Shown here: positions 17,135 to 27,000 of the stretch, in pieces | Numbering within the stretch: position 1 is the stretch's first letter | Layout of the letters: each line of letters begins with the position of its first letter | Origin: Roseomonas aerilata DSM 19363 | Lineage (GTDB): Bacteria; Pseudomonadota; Alphaproteobacteria; Acetobacterales; Acetobacteraceae | Length of the DNA stretch: 32,841 nucleotides | Direction: 5' to 3' | NCBI RefSeq assembly: GCF_000711725.1 | Contig: NZ_JONP01000037.1 | Location: forward strand, 1-32,841 | The notes under the pieces: generated by a model | What the model saw: only the letters and a program-made list of their open reading frames with translations | Database searches by the model: none | What the model was told of the DNA's origin: nothing | Translations under genes and position numbers: made by a program

Positions 17135-18147
17135 CCCGCGCGCTTCCGGAGGGTCTCGATGCTCGGGGCGAAAGCGGGCAGCTTCCAGGCGCCGACCTGG
17201 TAGGCCCAGCCACGCCAGCGCGCGTTCAGCCGCGCGGCCTCGTCGTCTCCGGCGGCGGCCAGGGTCATCCAGACGTCGCCGCCGGCCAGGCGCATGCGGG
17301 CGGTGATCGTCAGGTTGTCGGTGAGGGTGAAGCGGCCCTCCCCGGCGGGCTCGCCGGGCGCCTCGGCCTCGGGGCGCACATCCAGCAGCGTCAGGCCCTC
17401 CAGCGCGCGGCCGACTTCGTCGAGCGAGATCTCGTCCGCCGGGGGCGCATCCGGCGGGGCGGCGATGGCAAGGCGCCCGTCCGGCCCCTCGCCGCGGCGC
17501 AGCTCGACCGTCTTGCCATCCCGCGTGCCGGCGACGGCGCGCACGCGCTCCTCGGGCAGGCTGGCGATCTCCCTGTCGATCCAGAGCTGCGGGTCGGCAT
17601 CGACGGGAAGCCGTCCCTCGGCGAGGTAGGACTGGCTCTCGCCGGGCCGGCGGACATAGGCGCTCTCGGCCGCGCTGCCCGGCCCCGCGCCCTGGGTGCG
17701 GGTGCGGCGGCGGCCGACCACCAGTTCCGCCAGCGGCGCCCCGGTGCCGTCCAGCACGCGAAGCAGCAACGAGGTGGCGTTCGGGCCAGGGTCCTCGAGG
17801 CCGAGGCGGGAGAGTGCCGCCGGATCGGCCGTGCGCCGCTCCGAAAGGCGCAACTCGGTCAGGCTGACCAGCAACTCGCGCACGCGATCACCGCGCGCGG
17901 GGTAGCCGCCCTTCTGCGGCAGGGTCCAGATGTCGCTGGCGCCACGCTCGACAATCAGGCTCGCCGCCCCCTGGCGGGCCTCGATTCGCCGTGCGGCCGC
18001 GAGGCGCGGGGGCAGGGAGGGGAAGGCGAGCGGCGCCTCGGAGGGGGCGCCCCCGGTCTCATCGCCGCCTGTGAGGAGGGCGGCGGCGCCGGCCACCACG
18101 GCGGCCGCGCCGCCGAGAACGATCAGGTGGCGTCGGTTCAACGGCAT
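17131..18147 (-). CDS. DUF4340 domain protein
   Basis: This 338-residue protein has an N-terminal membrane anchor or signal (RRHLIVLGGAAAVVAGAAALL, about 5-25). A mostly beta body follows, with the DUF4340 pattern: DIWTLPQKGGYPARGDRVRELL (72-93), RLGLEDPGPNATSLLL, AYVRRPGESQSYL, and LWIDREIASLPEERVRAV. Proteins of this family are commonly encoded next to GldG-like ABC components, as here, and are thought to face the periplasm. The biochemical role is not known. It begins 4 bases after the GldG-like gene. Confidence 0.85.
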   Translation of the reverse strand: MPLNRRHLIVLGGAAAVVAGAAALLTGGDETGGAPSEAPLAFPSLPPRLAAARRIEARQGAASLIVERGASDIWTLPQKGGYPARGDRVRELLVSLTELRLSERRTADPAALSRLGLEDPGPNATSLLLRVLDGTGAPLAELVVGRRRTRTQGAGPGSAAESAYVRRPGESQSYLAEGRLPVDADPQLWIDREIASLPEERVRAVAGTRDGKTVELRRGEGPDGRLAIAAPPDAPPADEISLDEVGRALEGLTLLDVRPEAEAPGEPAGEGRFTLTDNLTITARMRLAGGDVWMTLAAAGDDEAARLNARWRGWAYQVGAWKLPAFAPSIETLRKRAG

Positions 18148-18151
18148 GGCG

Positions 18152-20077
18152 CTACCCCCGGGCCGCTGCGCGTCGCCGGGCGCGCAGCACGGCGAGGCCG
18201 ATGGCGAAGGCGGTGATCAGGGCAGGGACAAGAGCGATGTTGATCACGCGCAGCCAGGTCTCCAGGCTCTCGATCCCCTGGCGCAGCCCGCGCTGCACGC
18301 CGCGCAGCTCCTGGCGGGTGCGGACGATCTCGGCGCGGGCGGCGTCGATCTCGGCGCGCTGCTCGGGGGTGATGACGGTCTGGGCGCTTCCGCCCGGTCC
18401 CTGCCGCAACTCGCGCAGGCGGCGCTCGGTGGCCTGCAGGCGCTCGGTCAGGCCGCGCTCCGTCTGGCGGTAGCGGGCATCGGCATCGGCCCGCATCTCG
18501 TCCACGCGGGTGAAAGGCCGCAGGCTTTCCCCGCGGGAGCGGAGGGAGATGAGGCTGTCGCCGCCGGCCAGCGTGTCCGCGAGATTGGTGACGAGGGAGC
18601 CGTTGTCGCTCGTCGGCGTGGCGACCTGCTGGCCGAAGAAATCCTGCGTGCGGACCCAGAAGCGGTCCTCCAGCAGGTCGGCGTCGTTGCCGACGACGAG
18701 GTTCACCGGGCCGCTGGAGGCGCCGCGATGCGCGGGGAGGTCGGGCGCGCGCGCCGTGCCTTCGGGCAACGCGGGCGCTCCCTCGGGGAAGGCGGAGTTC
18801 AGCACGCCCCGGACGCGCGCCAGCAGGACGTGGCGGCCACCATCGGGGCGGAAATCGGCCAGCAGGCGTGTCGGGTCGGGCTCGCGCACGCGGGCGGCAT
18901 CGACCACCGCCGACTGCGCGGAGGAGGTGACGAGGGGCGTCAGCTCGATCGATGAGCCCTGCCGCTTCCGGACCTCGCCGGCGCTGGCGAAGGTCACCTG
19001 GGCCAGGTCGGCGCTCGCGACGTCCGTGCGGCTGAGGCTGTCTCCCTGCGCGCTGAACCAGGCGAGGTAGTCCACGGCGCCCACGCGATCGCCGGGGCCC
19101 GCCCGCACGCGCCAGGCGCCCCGCTGGTCCACCACCACCTTGTCGGACGGTGCCTCGATCCCCCAGGCGTTGAAGAGGCGGTCCAGGTTTGATGCGGTGG
19201 AGGCCGCCGGCCGGCCCGTGGGATCGGGGCGCGCCGCCTGGCTCTCGCTGTGCGGGTCGGTGAGCGCGAAGAGCTTGCCGCCGCGCATGACGAACTGGTC
19301 GATCGCGTAGAACGTCGCCTCCGGCAGGTTCTGCGCGTGAGCGACGAGCAGCACGCCGATATCGGCCGGGATGGCCTGCGCGTCGGCCGGAACGTCCCGC
19401 ACGGTGAAGAACTGGCGGAGCTGGGTCATGACCTGGAAGGGCTGCCCGGCGCCGGGCACGCGCATCATCATCGCGCGCGGGTCGCCATTCAGCGGCAGGG
19501 AGGAGATGACGCCGAGCACGGGCCGCGTCGGGTTCGACAGCTCGTAGACGAGGCGCGTCAGGTCGTATTCGAGGAAGCGCTCCCGGTCCGGCTGGAAGAA
19601 GGCCACGCTGCGCTCGTCGTCCAGCAGGTTGGAGCCGGCGAGGCCGAAATAGACGCTCTCCCCGCCATTATCGAGCGGCACGCCCTGAAGGCCGGCGGCG
19701 AGAGCGCGGTCCTCGGTCTCGGAGAAGGGCTCGGGGTCGAGGATCTCGAGCCTGAGCTTACCGCTGGAGAGCGAGACGTATTCCCGCAGCATCTCCCGCA
19801 CGCGGTCGGCATAGGCGCCAAAGACCGGCACCGCGGCGCCGAGGCGGCGGGAGTAGAAGAAGCGGAGGGTAATGGGATCCTTGAGGTTCCCGAGCACCTG
19901 CCGCGTGCCGTCCGAGAGCGTGTAGAGGTGCTGCTCCGTCAGGTCGATCCGGGCACGGGCGAGGAAGCGGTCGGCGAGGAGGTTGATGCCGACCGCCAGC
20001 ACCGCGACGGCCAGCAGCGCGCCGAGGGGGAGCCAGGGGCCGCGGGCGCGGCGGATCGGGGGCGTGGTGTCGCTCAC
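18152..20077 (-). CDS. GldG-like ABC transporter auxiliary protein
   Basis: This 641-residue protein has a membrane helix near the N terminus (about 15-34), then the GldG family start (FLARARIDLTEQHLYTLSDGTRQVL). A large extracytoplasmic part follows (about 35-540, with PITLRFFYS, VLGVISSLPLNG, IPADIGVLLVAHAQNL and QFVMRGGKLFALTDP). An Arg/Glu-rich coiled coil (about 540-610) leads to a C-terminal membrane helix (about 613-632). In Flavobacterium, GldG works with GldA and GldF in gliding, but homologues are widespread in non-gliding bacteria with no settled function. It starts with GTG two bases after the permease stop. Confidence 0.87.
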   Translation of the reverse strand: MSDTTPPIRRARGPWLPLGALLAVAVLAVGINLLADRFLARARIDLTEQHLYTLSDGTRQVLGNLKDPITLRFFYSRRLGAAVPVFGAYADRVREMLREYVSLSSGKLRLEILDPEPFSETEDRALAAGLQGVPLDNGGESVYFGLAGSNLLDDERSVAFFQPDRERFLEYDLTRLVYELSNPTRPVLGVISSLPLNGDPRAMMMRVPGAGQPFQVMTQLRQFFTVRDVPADAQAIPADIGVLLVAHAQNLPEATFYAIDQFVMRGGKLFALTDPHSESQAARPDPTGRPAASTASNLDRLFNAWGIEAPSDKVVVDQRGAWRVRAGPGDRVGAVDYLAWFSAQGDSLSRTDVASADLAQVTFASAGEVRKRQGSSIELTPLVTSSAQSAVVDAARVREPDPTRLLADFRPDGGRHVLLARVRGVLNSAFPEGAPALPEGTARAPDLPAHRGASSGPVNLVVGNDADLLEDRFWVRTQDFFGQQVATPTSDNGSLVTNLADTLAGGDSLISLRSRGESLRPFTRVDEMRADADARYRQTERGLTERLQATERRLRELRQGPGGSAQTVITPEQRAEIDAARAEIVRTRQELRGVQRGLRQGIESLETWLRVINIALVPALITAFAIGLAVLRARRRAAARG

Positions 20078-20079
20078 GG

Positions 20080-20811
20080 TCAGTCCGCCTTGCGAAGATC
20101 GACGGCGACGGCGTTGGCGAAGAGCCAGACGCCGATGAAGCTGGCGAAGAAGATCAGATCACGCAGCGAGATCACCCCGCGCGAGAAGGCCGCGAGCCGG
20201 TCCGTGAGGGAAAGCCCGCGGGCGATCTCGGCCAGGGCCGGGGTGTTGCGGTTGAGGAACTCGGTCACGACCGGGGATCCCGTGGCGGCGAAAAGGAAGC
20301 ACACGGCAACCGCAAGGACGAAGGCGATAACCTGGTTCTTCGTCAGCGCAGAGATGGCAGCGCCCACCGCGAGATAGGCGCCGGCGACCATCAGGCAGCC
20401 GAGATAGCCCGCCGCGATCACCCCGTTGTCCGGGTCGCCCAGGATGTTCACGGTGATGACCAGGGGGAAGGTCAGCGCCAGCGCGATGGCGCAGAAGGCC
20501 CAGGCCGCGAGGAACTTCCCGAGCACCGCCTGCCACTGGGCGATCGGCAGCGTCAGCAGCAGCTCGATCGTGCCGAGCCGCCGCTCCTCCGCCCAGAGGC
20601 GCATGGTGATGGCGGGGACGAGGAACAGGAAGAGCCAGGGCACGAAGGAGAAGAAGGGCTGCAGGTCCGCCGTGCCCCGCGCGAAGAAGCCGCCGAGGGT
20701 GAAGGTGAGGGTGCCCGACATCACCAGGAAGATGACGATGAAGACATAGGCGACGGGGGTAGCGAAGTAGGAGGCGAGTTCCCGCCGCGCGACGGTGAGC
20801 GTGCCGCCCAT
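20080..20811 (-). CDS. ABC transporter permease (GldF-like, ABC-2 type)
   Basis: This 243-residue inner-membrane protein has six hydrophobic segments and the ABC-2 permease opening TVARRELASYFATPVAYVFIVIFLVMSG. The motif AEERRLGTIELLLTLPI, which precedes the third helix in this family, is present. It pairs with the ATPase upstream and the GldG-like protein downstream. Two starts are possible: GTG at 20814 (four-base overlap) or ATG at 20811 (one-base overlap). The ATG is preferred because ggagg lies 7 bases before it. Confidence 0.9.
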   Translation of the reverse strand: MGGTLTVARRELASYFATPVAYVFIVIFLVMSGTLTFTLGGFFARGTADLQPFFSFVPWLFLFLVPAITMRLWAEERRLGTIELLLTLPIAQWQAVLGKFLAAWAFCAIALALTFPLVITVNILGDPDNGVIAAGYLGCLMVAGAYLAVGAAISALTKNQVIAFVLAVAVCFLFAATGSPVVTEFLNRNTPALAEIARGLSLTDRLAAFSRGVISLRDLIFFASFIGVWLFANAVAVDLRKAD

Positions 20812-21536
20812 CACGCGGCCTCCCGCGTGAGGTTGCGGAAGACGGTGTCGAGGTCCCGGCCGCGGGAGGAGAGTTCCGCCGGCGTGGCATCCGCCACCAC
20901 GCGCCCGCGGGCGATGACGATGGCGCGCGTGCAGACGGCGCCGACTTCCTCAAGGATGTGGGTGGAGATGATCATCGCCTTGCTCGGCGCCATGCGCGCG
21001 ATGAGGTTGCGGACCTCGTGCTTCTGGTTGGGGTCGAGGCCATCCGTCGGCTCGTCCAGCACGAGCACCGGCGGGTCGTGCAGCAGGCTTTGCGCGAGGC
21101 CGACGCGGCGCTTGAAGCCCTTGGAAAGCGTCTCGATCGGTTGGAGGCGCACCTCCTCCAGACTGGTCGCGCGCATGGCATCGTGAACGCGGTCCGCCGC
21201 CTCGGTGCCGCGATAGCCGCGGGCGCGGGCGGTGAAGGCAAGGAAGCCCTGCACGGTCATTTCAGGGTAGGTGGGCGCGCCCTCAGGCAGGAAGCCGAGG
21301 TGGCGCTTGGCGGCCACGGGGCGTTCCACCACGTCCTCGCCCATGATGCGGGCGGTGCCGGTGGTGGGCGTCACGAAGCCAGCGAGCATTTTCATGGTGG
21401 TGGACTTGCCCGCGCCGTTCGGCCCGAGGAACCCGAGGACCTCCCCGGCGCGGACTGTGAAGGAGATATTGTCCACGGCGGTGAAGCCGCCGAAGCGCTT
21501 CGTCAGCCGGTCGATCTCGATATGCGCGGCGGTCAC
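20811..21536 (-). CDS. ABC transporter ATP-binding protein (GldA-like)
   Basis: This 241-residue ABC ATPase has Walker A LGPNGAGKST (37-46), signature LSKGFKRRVGLAQ (137-149, with LSKGF in place of LSGGQ), Walker B VLVLDEPTDGLDP (157-169) and the switch His in ISTHILEEV. The divergent signature is usual for the GldA/NatA-like subgroup. It powers the permease encoded next to it. The start is GTG with aggggg about 8 bases upstream. It is the first gene of the five-gene operon running to the Nudix hydrolase. Confidence 0.93.
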   Translation of the reverse strand: MTAAHIEIDRLTKRFGGFTAVDNISFTVRAGEVLGFLGPNGAGKSTTMKMLAGFVTPTTGTARIMGEDVVERPVAAKRHLGFLPEGAPTYPEMTVQGFLAFTARARGYRGTEAADRVHDAMRATSLEEVRLQPIETLSKGFKRRVGLAQSLLHDPPVLVLDEPTDGLDPNQKHEVRNLIARMAPSKAMIISTHILEEVGAVCTRAIVIARGRVVADATPAELSSRGRDLDTVFRNLTREAA

Positions 21537-21627
21537 GTTGCATCCCCCTGAGGACGGGGGGCCGGGCGCCCCCGCCGGGCCGGGTTACGGCGGGGCGGGA
21601 AGGGGCGCAAGGGGCCGTTACCGGCGC

Positions 21628-23703
21628 TTACCCGGCCGCCAGCGGCTTCAGCGTCTGGTCGTGGCCGAAAAGATCCAGCAGGGCGCGCGCCGCGCGGCCA
21701 CGCTCGGTGCCGACGAGGTCCGGATCCTTCTGAAGGAGCAGTTCCGCGTCCTGGTGCGCCACCCGGACGAGCGGCCCGTGGCGCTGCGGGTCGGCGATGC
21801 GGCGGCCGATCTGCCCGGCCTGGCGAGTGCCGAGCGCGTCCCCACCGCCGCGGAAGTCAAGGTCGGCGTCGGCAATGACGAAGCCGTCCTCCGTATCCCG
21901 AATCACGGCCAGCCGCCGTTTCTCGCCCTCCGCCAGTTCGGAGGAGGGCAGGAGAAGGCAGAAGGACTGCGCGCTGCCCCGCCCGACCCGGCCGCGGAGC
22001 TGGTGCAGGGCCGAGAGGCCGAAGCGCTCCGCCTGCTCGATGATCATGATGGTGGCCTCGGGCACGTCCACGCCGACCTCAACCACCGTCGTGGCGACGA
22101 GCAGCTGCGCGCGTCCGGCGGCGAAGTCGCCCAGGGCCGCCTCACGCACCTCCAGGCTCTGCGCGCCATGGGCGAGGCGGACCGCCTCGCCGAAAACCTC
22201 CTTCAGGGCGGCGAAGGTGGTTTCGGCGGCCACGTTGTCATGCGCCTCGCCCTCCTCGATGGCGCGGACCACCCAGTAGGCTCGGTTCCCAGTGGCGAAG
22301 GCGCGGCGGAGCGCCGCCAGAACTTCGTCGCGCCGCTCGCGGCTGACGATCCGGGTGACGATCGGCTTGCGCCCCGCCGGACGGCCCTCCAGGCGGGAGA
22401 CGGCCATTTCCCCCCACTGGGTGAGGAGGAGGGTGCGGGGAATGGGGGTCGCCGTCATCACCAGCACGTCGGTCTCGCTGCCCTTCTCGGTCAGCATCAG
22501 GCGCTGGGCGACGCCGAAGCGGTGCTGCTCGTCCACCACCACCAGGGCGAGGTCGCGGAACTGCACGCCCTCCTGGAACAGCGCGTGGGTGCCCACGACG
22601 AGGGGGAGGGATCCCTCCGCCAGGCGGCGGAGGACGCGGGAGCGCTCCTTTCCCTTCACGCTGCCGGCGAGGAGGGCGCATTCTACGCCCGCCGCCCCGG
22701 CCAGCCGCTGGAAGGTGCGGAGGTGCTGGCGGGCAAGGATCTCCGTCGGTGCCATGATGGCGGCCTGGGCACCCGCCTCCACCGCGCGGAGCATGGCCAG
22801 GAGGGCGACGAGGGTCTTTCCGCTGCCGACATCGCCCTGGAGCAGGCGCAGCATCCGCCGGGGCGCCGCGAGGTCGGCGTCGATCTCGGCCAGCGCCTGG
22901 GCCTGGGCGGGGGTGGGCTCGTGACCGAAGGCGGCGAGGGCAGCTTCCCGCAGCGTGCCGTCACCGTGGAGGGACCGACCGGGCCGCTCCAGCACCGCGC
23001 GGCGGACGAGACCGATGGCGAGCTGGCCGGCGAGCAGCTCGTCATAGGCCAGGCGATCGACCGCCTCCGGCCCGGGAACCGCCTGCGGTGCCTGGAGGGC
23101 GCGCAGGGCCTCGGCGAAGCCCGGCCAGCGGCGGCGGCGCAGGTGGGTGGGGTCCTGCCACTCCGGTAGTTCCGGCAGCCGGGTGAGCGCGGCGCCCATG
23201 GCCTTCCCGACGTCCTTCGGCCCCAGCCCCTTCACCAGCGGCCAGACCGGCTGGATCTCCGGGATCGTGTCGGGCGGGGAGACGAATTCCGGCGCATCCA
23301 TCTGCCAGCGCGCCCCGTAGCGGCGGACGCGGCCCGAGACGGTGCGGGGAGCGCCCTCCGGGAAGGCGCGGTGCAGCCAGGGCCCCACCCAGCGTGCCCT
23401 CAGGAAGTAAACGAGGTCGATCATCGACCGCTCGCTCGTCGCCTTCACCACCCAGGGCTGGGACGGGTTCCGGGGGGCGGCGACCTCCTCCACCAGCAGG
23501 GGCACCGTTGCTATGTCTCCGTCGGCCGCGTCGGCGAGGCGGGTGACGCGCTTCCGGTCGAGGTAGCGTTCGGGCAAGTGAAACAGGAGGTCCAGCACCC
23601 GCGGCCCCGCGGCATCGGTGAGCTGGCGCACCTTCCCCACCGCCTCCGGAAGGCTGTCGAGCGGGGCGAGGAGGGGGAGGAGGTGTTCGGGGTGGTCTGG
23701 CAT
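21628..23703 (-). CDS. recG: ATP-dependent DNA helicase RecG
   Basis: This 691-residue branch-migrating helicase remodels stalled replication forks and recombination intermediates. The N-terminal wedge/OB part (about 30-200) includes LFHLPERYLDR and VSGRVRRYG. Helicase motif I is GDVGSGKT (290-297), Ia APTEILARQH, II DEQH (391-394), III TATPIPRTL, and motif VI appears as HQLRGRVGRG. The length matches the family. It is divergent from sdhE with only 58 bases between starts, and it lies upstream of the ABC operon on the same strand, with 91 bases between that hold a small GC hairpin. Confidence 0.97.
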   Translation of the reverse strand: MPDHPEHLLPLLAPLDSLPEAVGKVRQLTDAAGPRVLDLLFHLPERYLDRKRVTRLADAADGDIATVPLLVEEVAAPRNPSQPWVVKATSERSMIDLVYFLRARWVGPWLHRAFPEGAPRTVSGRVRRYGARWQMDAPEFVSPPDTIPEIQPVWPLVKGLGPKDVGKAMGAALTRLPELPEWQDPTHLRRRRWPGFAEALRALQAPQAVPGPEAVDRLAYDELLAGQLAIGLVRRAVLERPGRSLHGDGTLREAALAAFGHEPTPAQAQALAEIDADLAAPRRMLRLLQGDVGSGKTLVALLAMLRAVEAGAQAAIMAPTEILARQHLRTFQRLAGAAGVECALLAGSVKGKERSRVLRRLAEGSLPLVVGTHALFQEGVQFRDLALVVVDEQHRFGVAQRLMLTEKGSETDVLVMTATPIPRTLLLTQWGEMAVSRLEGRPAGRKPIVTRIVSRERRDEVLAALRRAFATGNRAYWVVRAIEEGEAHDNVAAETTFAALKEVFGEAVRLAHGAQSLEVREAALGDFAAGRAQLLVATTVVEVGVDVPEATIMIIEQAERFGLSALHQLRGRVGRGSAQSFCLLLPSSELAEGEKRRLAVIRDTEDGFVIADADLDFRGGGDALGTRQAGQIGRRIADPQRHGPLVRVAHQDAELLLQKDPDLVGTERGRAARALLDLFGHDQTLKPLAAG

Positions 23704-23761
23704 GATCTGGCGCGCGGGTTATATGGCACGCCACGAACGAATGCCGAACGGGCCCCCAGCA

Positions 23762-24067
23762 ATGAGTGACGAAGCGAACGAACTCTCCCCGCGCCGCCGG
23801 CGTTTGCTGTTCCGGGCGGCCCATCGCGGCACGAAGGAGACGGACCTGCTGATCGGTGGCTTCGTGTCGGACCGGATCGAAGCCTTCTCCGAGCAGGAGC
23901 TGGATGATGTCGAGGAGATCCTGGAACTGCCCGACGTGGACCTCACCGACTGGCTCTCGGGCCGCCGCCCCGTGCCCGCAGATCTGCAATCCCCCATGAT
24001 GCGGCGGCTGCTGGAGGCGAGCGCGCTTCCCGGCGCGGGGGTCCCCGCCGCAGTACGGAAACTCTGA
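23762..24067 (+). CDS. sdhE: Succinate dehydrogenase assembly factor SdhE (DUF339)
   Basis: This 101-residue protein carries the family signature RLLFRAAHRGTKETDLLIGGF, with the RGTKE block at 22-26 that contacts the flavoprotein subunit. The downstream ELDDVEEILELPDVDLTDWLSG is also typical. SdhE helps attach FAD covalently to SdhA in the cytoplasm. The ATG at 23762 is chosen from homology; two upstream in-frame ATGs (from 23723) would add a poorly conserved leader. Its stop overlaps the mfd start by one base (TGATG), so the two are coupled. Confidence 0.93.
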   Translation: MSDEANELSPRRRRLLFRAAHRGTKETDLLIGGFVSDRIEAFSEQELDDVEEILELPDVDLTDWLSGRRPVPADLQSPMMRRLLEASALPGAGVPAAVRKL

Positions 24068-27000
24068 TGGCTTCCAAGACGTCCCGCGGCCTTGAGGTTT
24101 ATGGCGCGCCGGAGGGGTATGACGGGCTGCTCGTCGCCCGCCGCCGGGCGGAGGAGTCGGGCGGCATCCTGCATGTCTGCCGCGACGATGCCCGCATGCA
24201 GCGCATGGCCGATGCCCTGGCTTTTCTCGCGCCCGAGGCGGAAGTGTTGAGCTTCCCGGCCTGGGATTGCCTGCCTTACGACCGCGTTTCCCCGAATCCC
24301 GAGATCGTGGCCGAGCGCGTGGCGACCCTGACGCGGCTGATGGAGCCGCCCGGCCGGCCGCGCATTGTGCTGACGACGATTAACGCCCTCGTGCAGAAGG
24401 TGCCGCCGCGGGCGGTCTTCGCCGGCGCCACCCTGCGGCTGTCCAAGGGCGGCCGGACTGACCCCGACAAGCTGATCGCTTTCCTGGAGGCCAATGGCTA
24501 CGGCCGCGCGGGCACGGTGATGGAACCGGGCGAGTACGCGGTGCGCGGCGGCATCATCGACCTCTATCCCGCGGGCGAGCCGGACCCGGTGCGGCTGGAC
24601 CTCTTCGGCGACGAGATCGAGAGCATCCGCCACTTTGATCCCGGCACGCAGCGCAGCGGCGAGGCGCTGGAGGAGCTCTGGCTGCGGCCGATGGGCGAGG
24701 TCTTCCTCGATCCCGACTCGATCACGCGGTTCCGCAGCGGCTATCGCGACCTCTTCGGCCCCGCGGCGGGGGACGACCCGCTCTATGTCAGCGTCTCCGC
24801 CGGGCAGCGGCACCCGGGGATGGAGCACTGGGCTGGGCTGTTCCACGAGTCGATGGAGACGCTGCTCGACTATCTCGGGGCCGCCTCAGTCAGCCTCGAC
24901 CACCAGGCCGAGGATTCGCTCGAGGCGCGGCTCGAGATGATCGAGGATCATTACGAAGCCCGCCGCCTGCCCCCGCGCGAGGGCGAGGTTCCCTATCGCC
25001 CCGCGCCGCCCGGCCGCCTCTACCTCGACCGCAAGGGCTGGGACCGGATGCTCTCCGGCGGCCCGCTGCTGCGCTTCAGCCCTTTCGGCAAGCCCGAAGG
25101 CGGGGAAGGGGTGGATGCCGGCGGCCGCCAGGGCCGCGTTTTCACCGAGGTGCGCCAGGCCGGCGGCAATGTCTTCGACGCCTTCCACGACCACGCCAAA
25201 GCCATGGCGGGGCAGGGGCGGCGCGCCATCCTCGCGGGCTGGACGCGCGGCTCGCGCGACCGGTTGGCGAACCTCCTGCGCGAGCACCGCGTGCCCACCC
25301 AGATGGTGGACCACTGGGCCGCCACCCAGGCGCTGCCGCCGGGCGTGGTGGGGCTGGCGGTCTGGGGGCTGGAGCGCGGCTTCATCGGCGCGCCCGGCGC
25401 CGACGGCGAGCCCGGCATCTCCGTCACCGGCGAGCAGGACCTGCTGGGCGACCGCATCGCCCGTCCGCCGCGCCGCCGCAAGCGCGCCGACCAGTTCATC
25501 GCGGACGCGACCGAGATCGAGGAAGGCGACCTCGTCGTCCATGCCGACCACGGCATCGGGCGCTATGACGGGTTGCAGACGCTGGACGCCGGCGGCGCCC
25601 CGCACGACTGCCTGCGGCTGCTCTACGAGGGCGGCGACAAGCTGTTCCTGCCCGTCGAGAACATCGAGGTTCTGACGCGCTTCGGCAGCGATTCCGCCGG
25701 CGTCTCGCTCGACAAGCTCGGCGGCGTTTCCTGGCAGAACCGCAAGGCGAAGGCAAAGTCGCGCATCCAGGACATGGCGGCGCAGCTCATCCGCACCGCC
25801 GCCGAGCGCCAGACGAAGGAAGGGGTGATGGCCACCCCGCCCGAGGGCGCCTGGGACGAGTTCTGCGCCCGCTTCCCCTTCGCCGAGACCGACGACCAGC
25901 TCCGCGCCATCTCGGACATCCTGGAGGATCTCTCTGCCGGCAAGCCGATGGACCGGCTCATCTGCGGCGATGTCGGCTTCGGCAAGACCGAGGTGGCGCT
26001 GCGCGCCGCCTTCGTGGTGGCCATGACGGGGGCGCAGGTGGCGGTGGTGGTGCCGACCACGCTGCTCTCCCGCCAGCACTTCCGCACCTTCTCCGCGCGA
26101 TTCGAGGGGCTGCCGATCAAGGTCGCGCAGCTCTCCCGCATGGTGACGCCGAAGGAGATGGCGGTGGTGAAGGAGGGGGTGAAGGACGGCTCCATCAACA
26201 TCGTCGTCGGCACCCATGCGGTGCTCGCCAAGGGCGTGGAGTTCGCCGACCTCGGCCTGGTGATCGTGGACGAGGAGCAGCATTTCGGCGTGGCGCACAA
26301 GGAGCGGCTGAAGTCGCTCAAGGCCGACGTGCACGTGCTGACCCTGACGGCGACCCCGATTCCGCGCACGTTGCAGCTGGCCCTCTCGGGCGTGCGGGAG
26401 ATGAGCGTGATCGCGACGCCGCCGGTGGACCGGCTGGCCGTGCGCACCTTCATCATGCCCTGGGACAGCGTGATCATCCGCGAGGCCGTGCAGCGCGAGC
26501 GCTTCCGCGGCGGGCAGGTCTTCTGCGTGGTCCCCCGCCTGGAGGACCTGCCGAAGGTCGCGACGCGGCTGGCCGAGATCGTACCGGAGGTGCGGATCGC
26601 CCAGGCGCATGGCCGGCTGACGCCGACCGAGCTTGAGCGGGTGATGACCGAGTTCGGCGACGGGAAGTACGACATCCTGCTCTCGACCAACATCGTCGAG
26701 AGCGGGCTGGACATGCCCGCGGTGAACACCTTGATCATCCACCGCGCCGACATGTTCGGGCTGGCGGGGCTGTATCAGCTTCGCGGGCGCGTCGGGCGCG
26801 GGAAGCAGCGGGGCTATGCCTATCTTACCTGGCCGCCCTCGCACCGGCTTTCGGCGGCGGCGCAGAAGCGACTGGAGGTGATGCAGACGCTGGACAACCT
26901 CGGCGCTGGCTTCACCCTCGCCTCCCACGACCTCGACATTCGCGGCGCCGGCAACCTGCTCGGCGACGAGCAGTCCGGCCATGTGCGGGAGGTCGGCATC

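Noticed and set aside
21557-21573. GC hairpin (gggggc / gccccc) between recG and the ABC operon
   Set aside because: Stem of six pairs in very GC-rich DNA without a T run; too weak to call a terminator.
21271-23169. 632-residue open frame on plus strand
   Set aside because: Antisense to recG and the start of the ABC operon; no recognisable domain.
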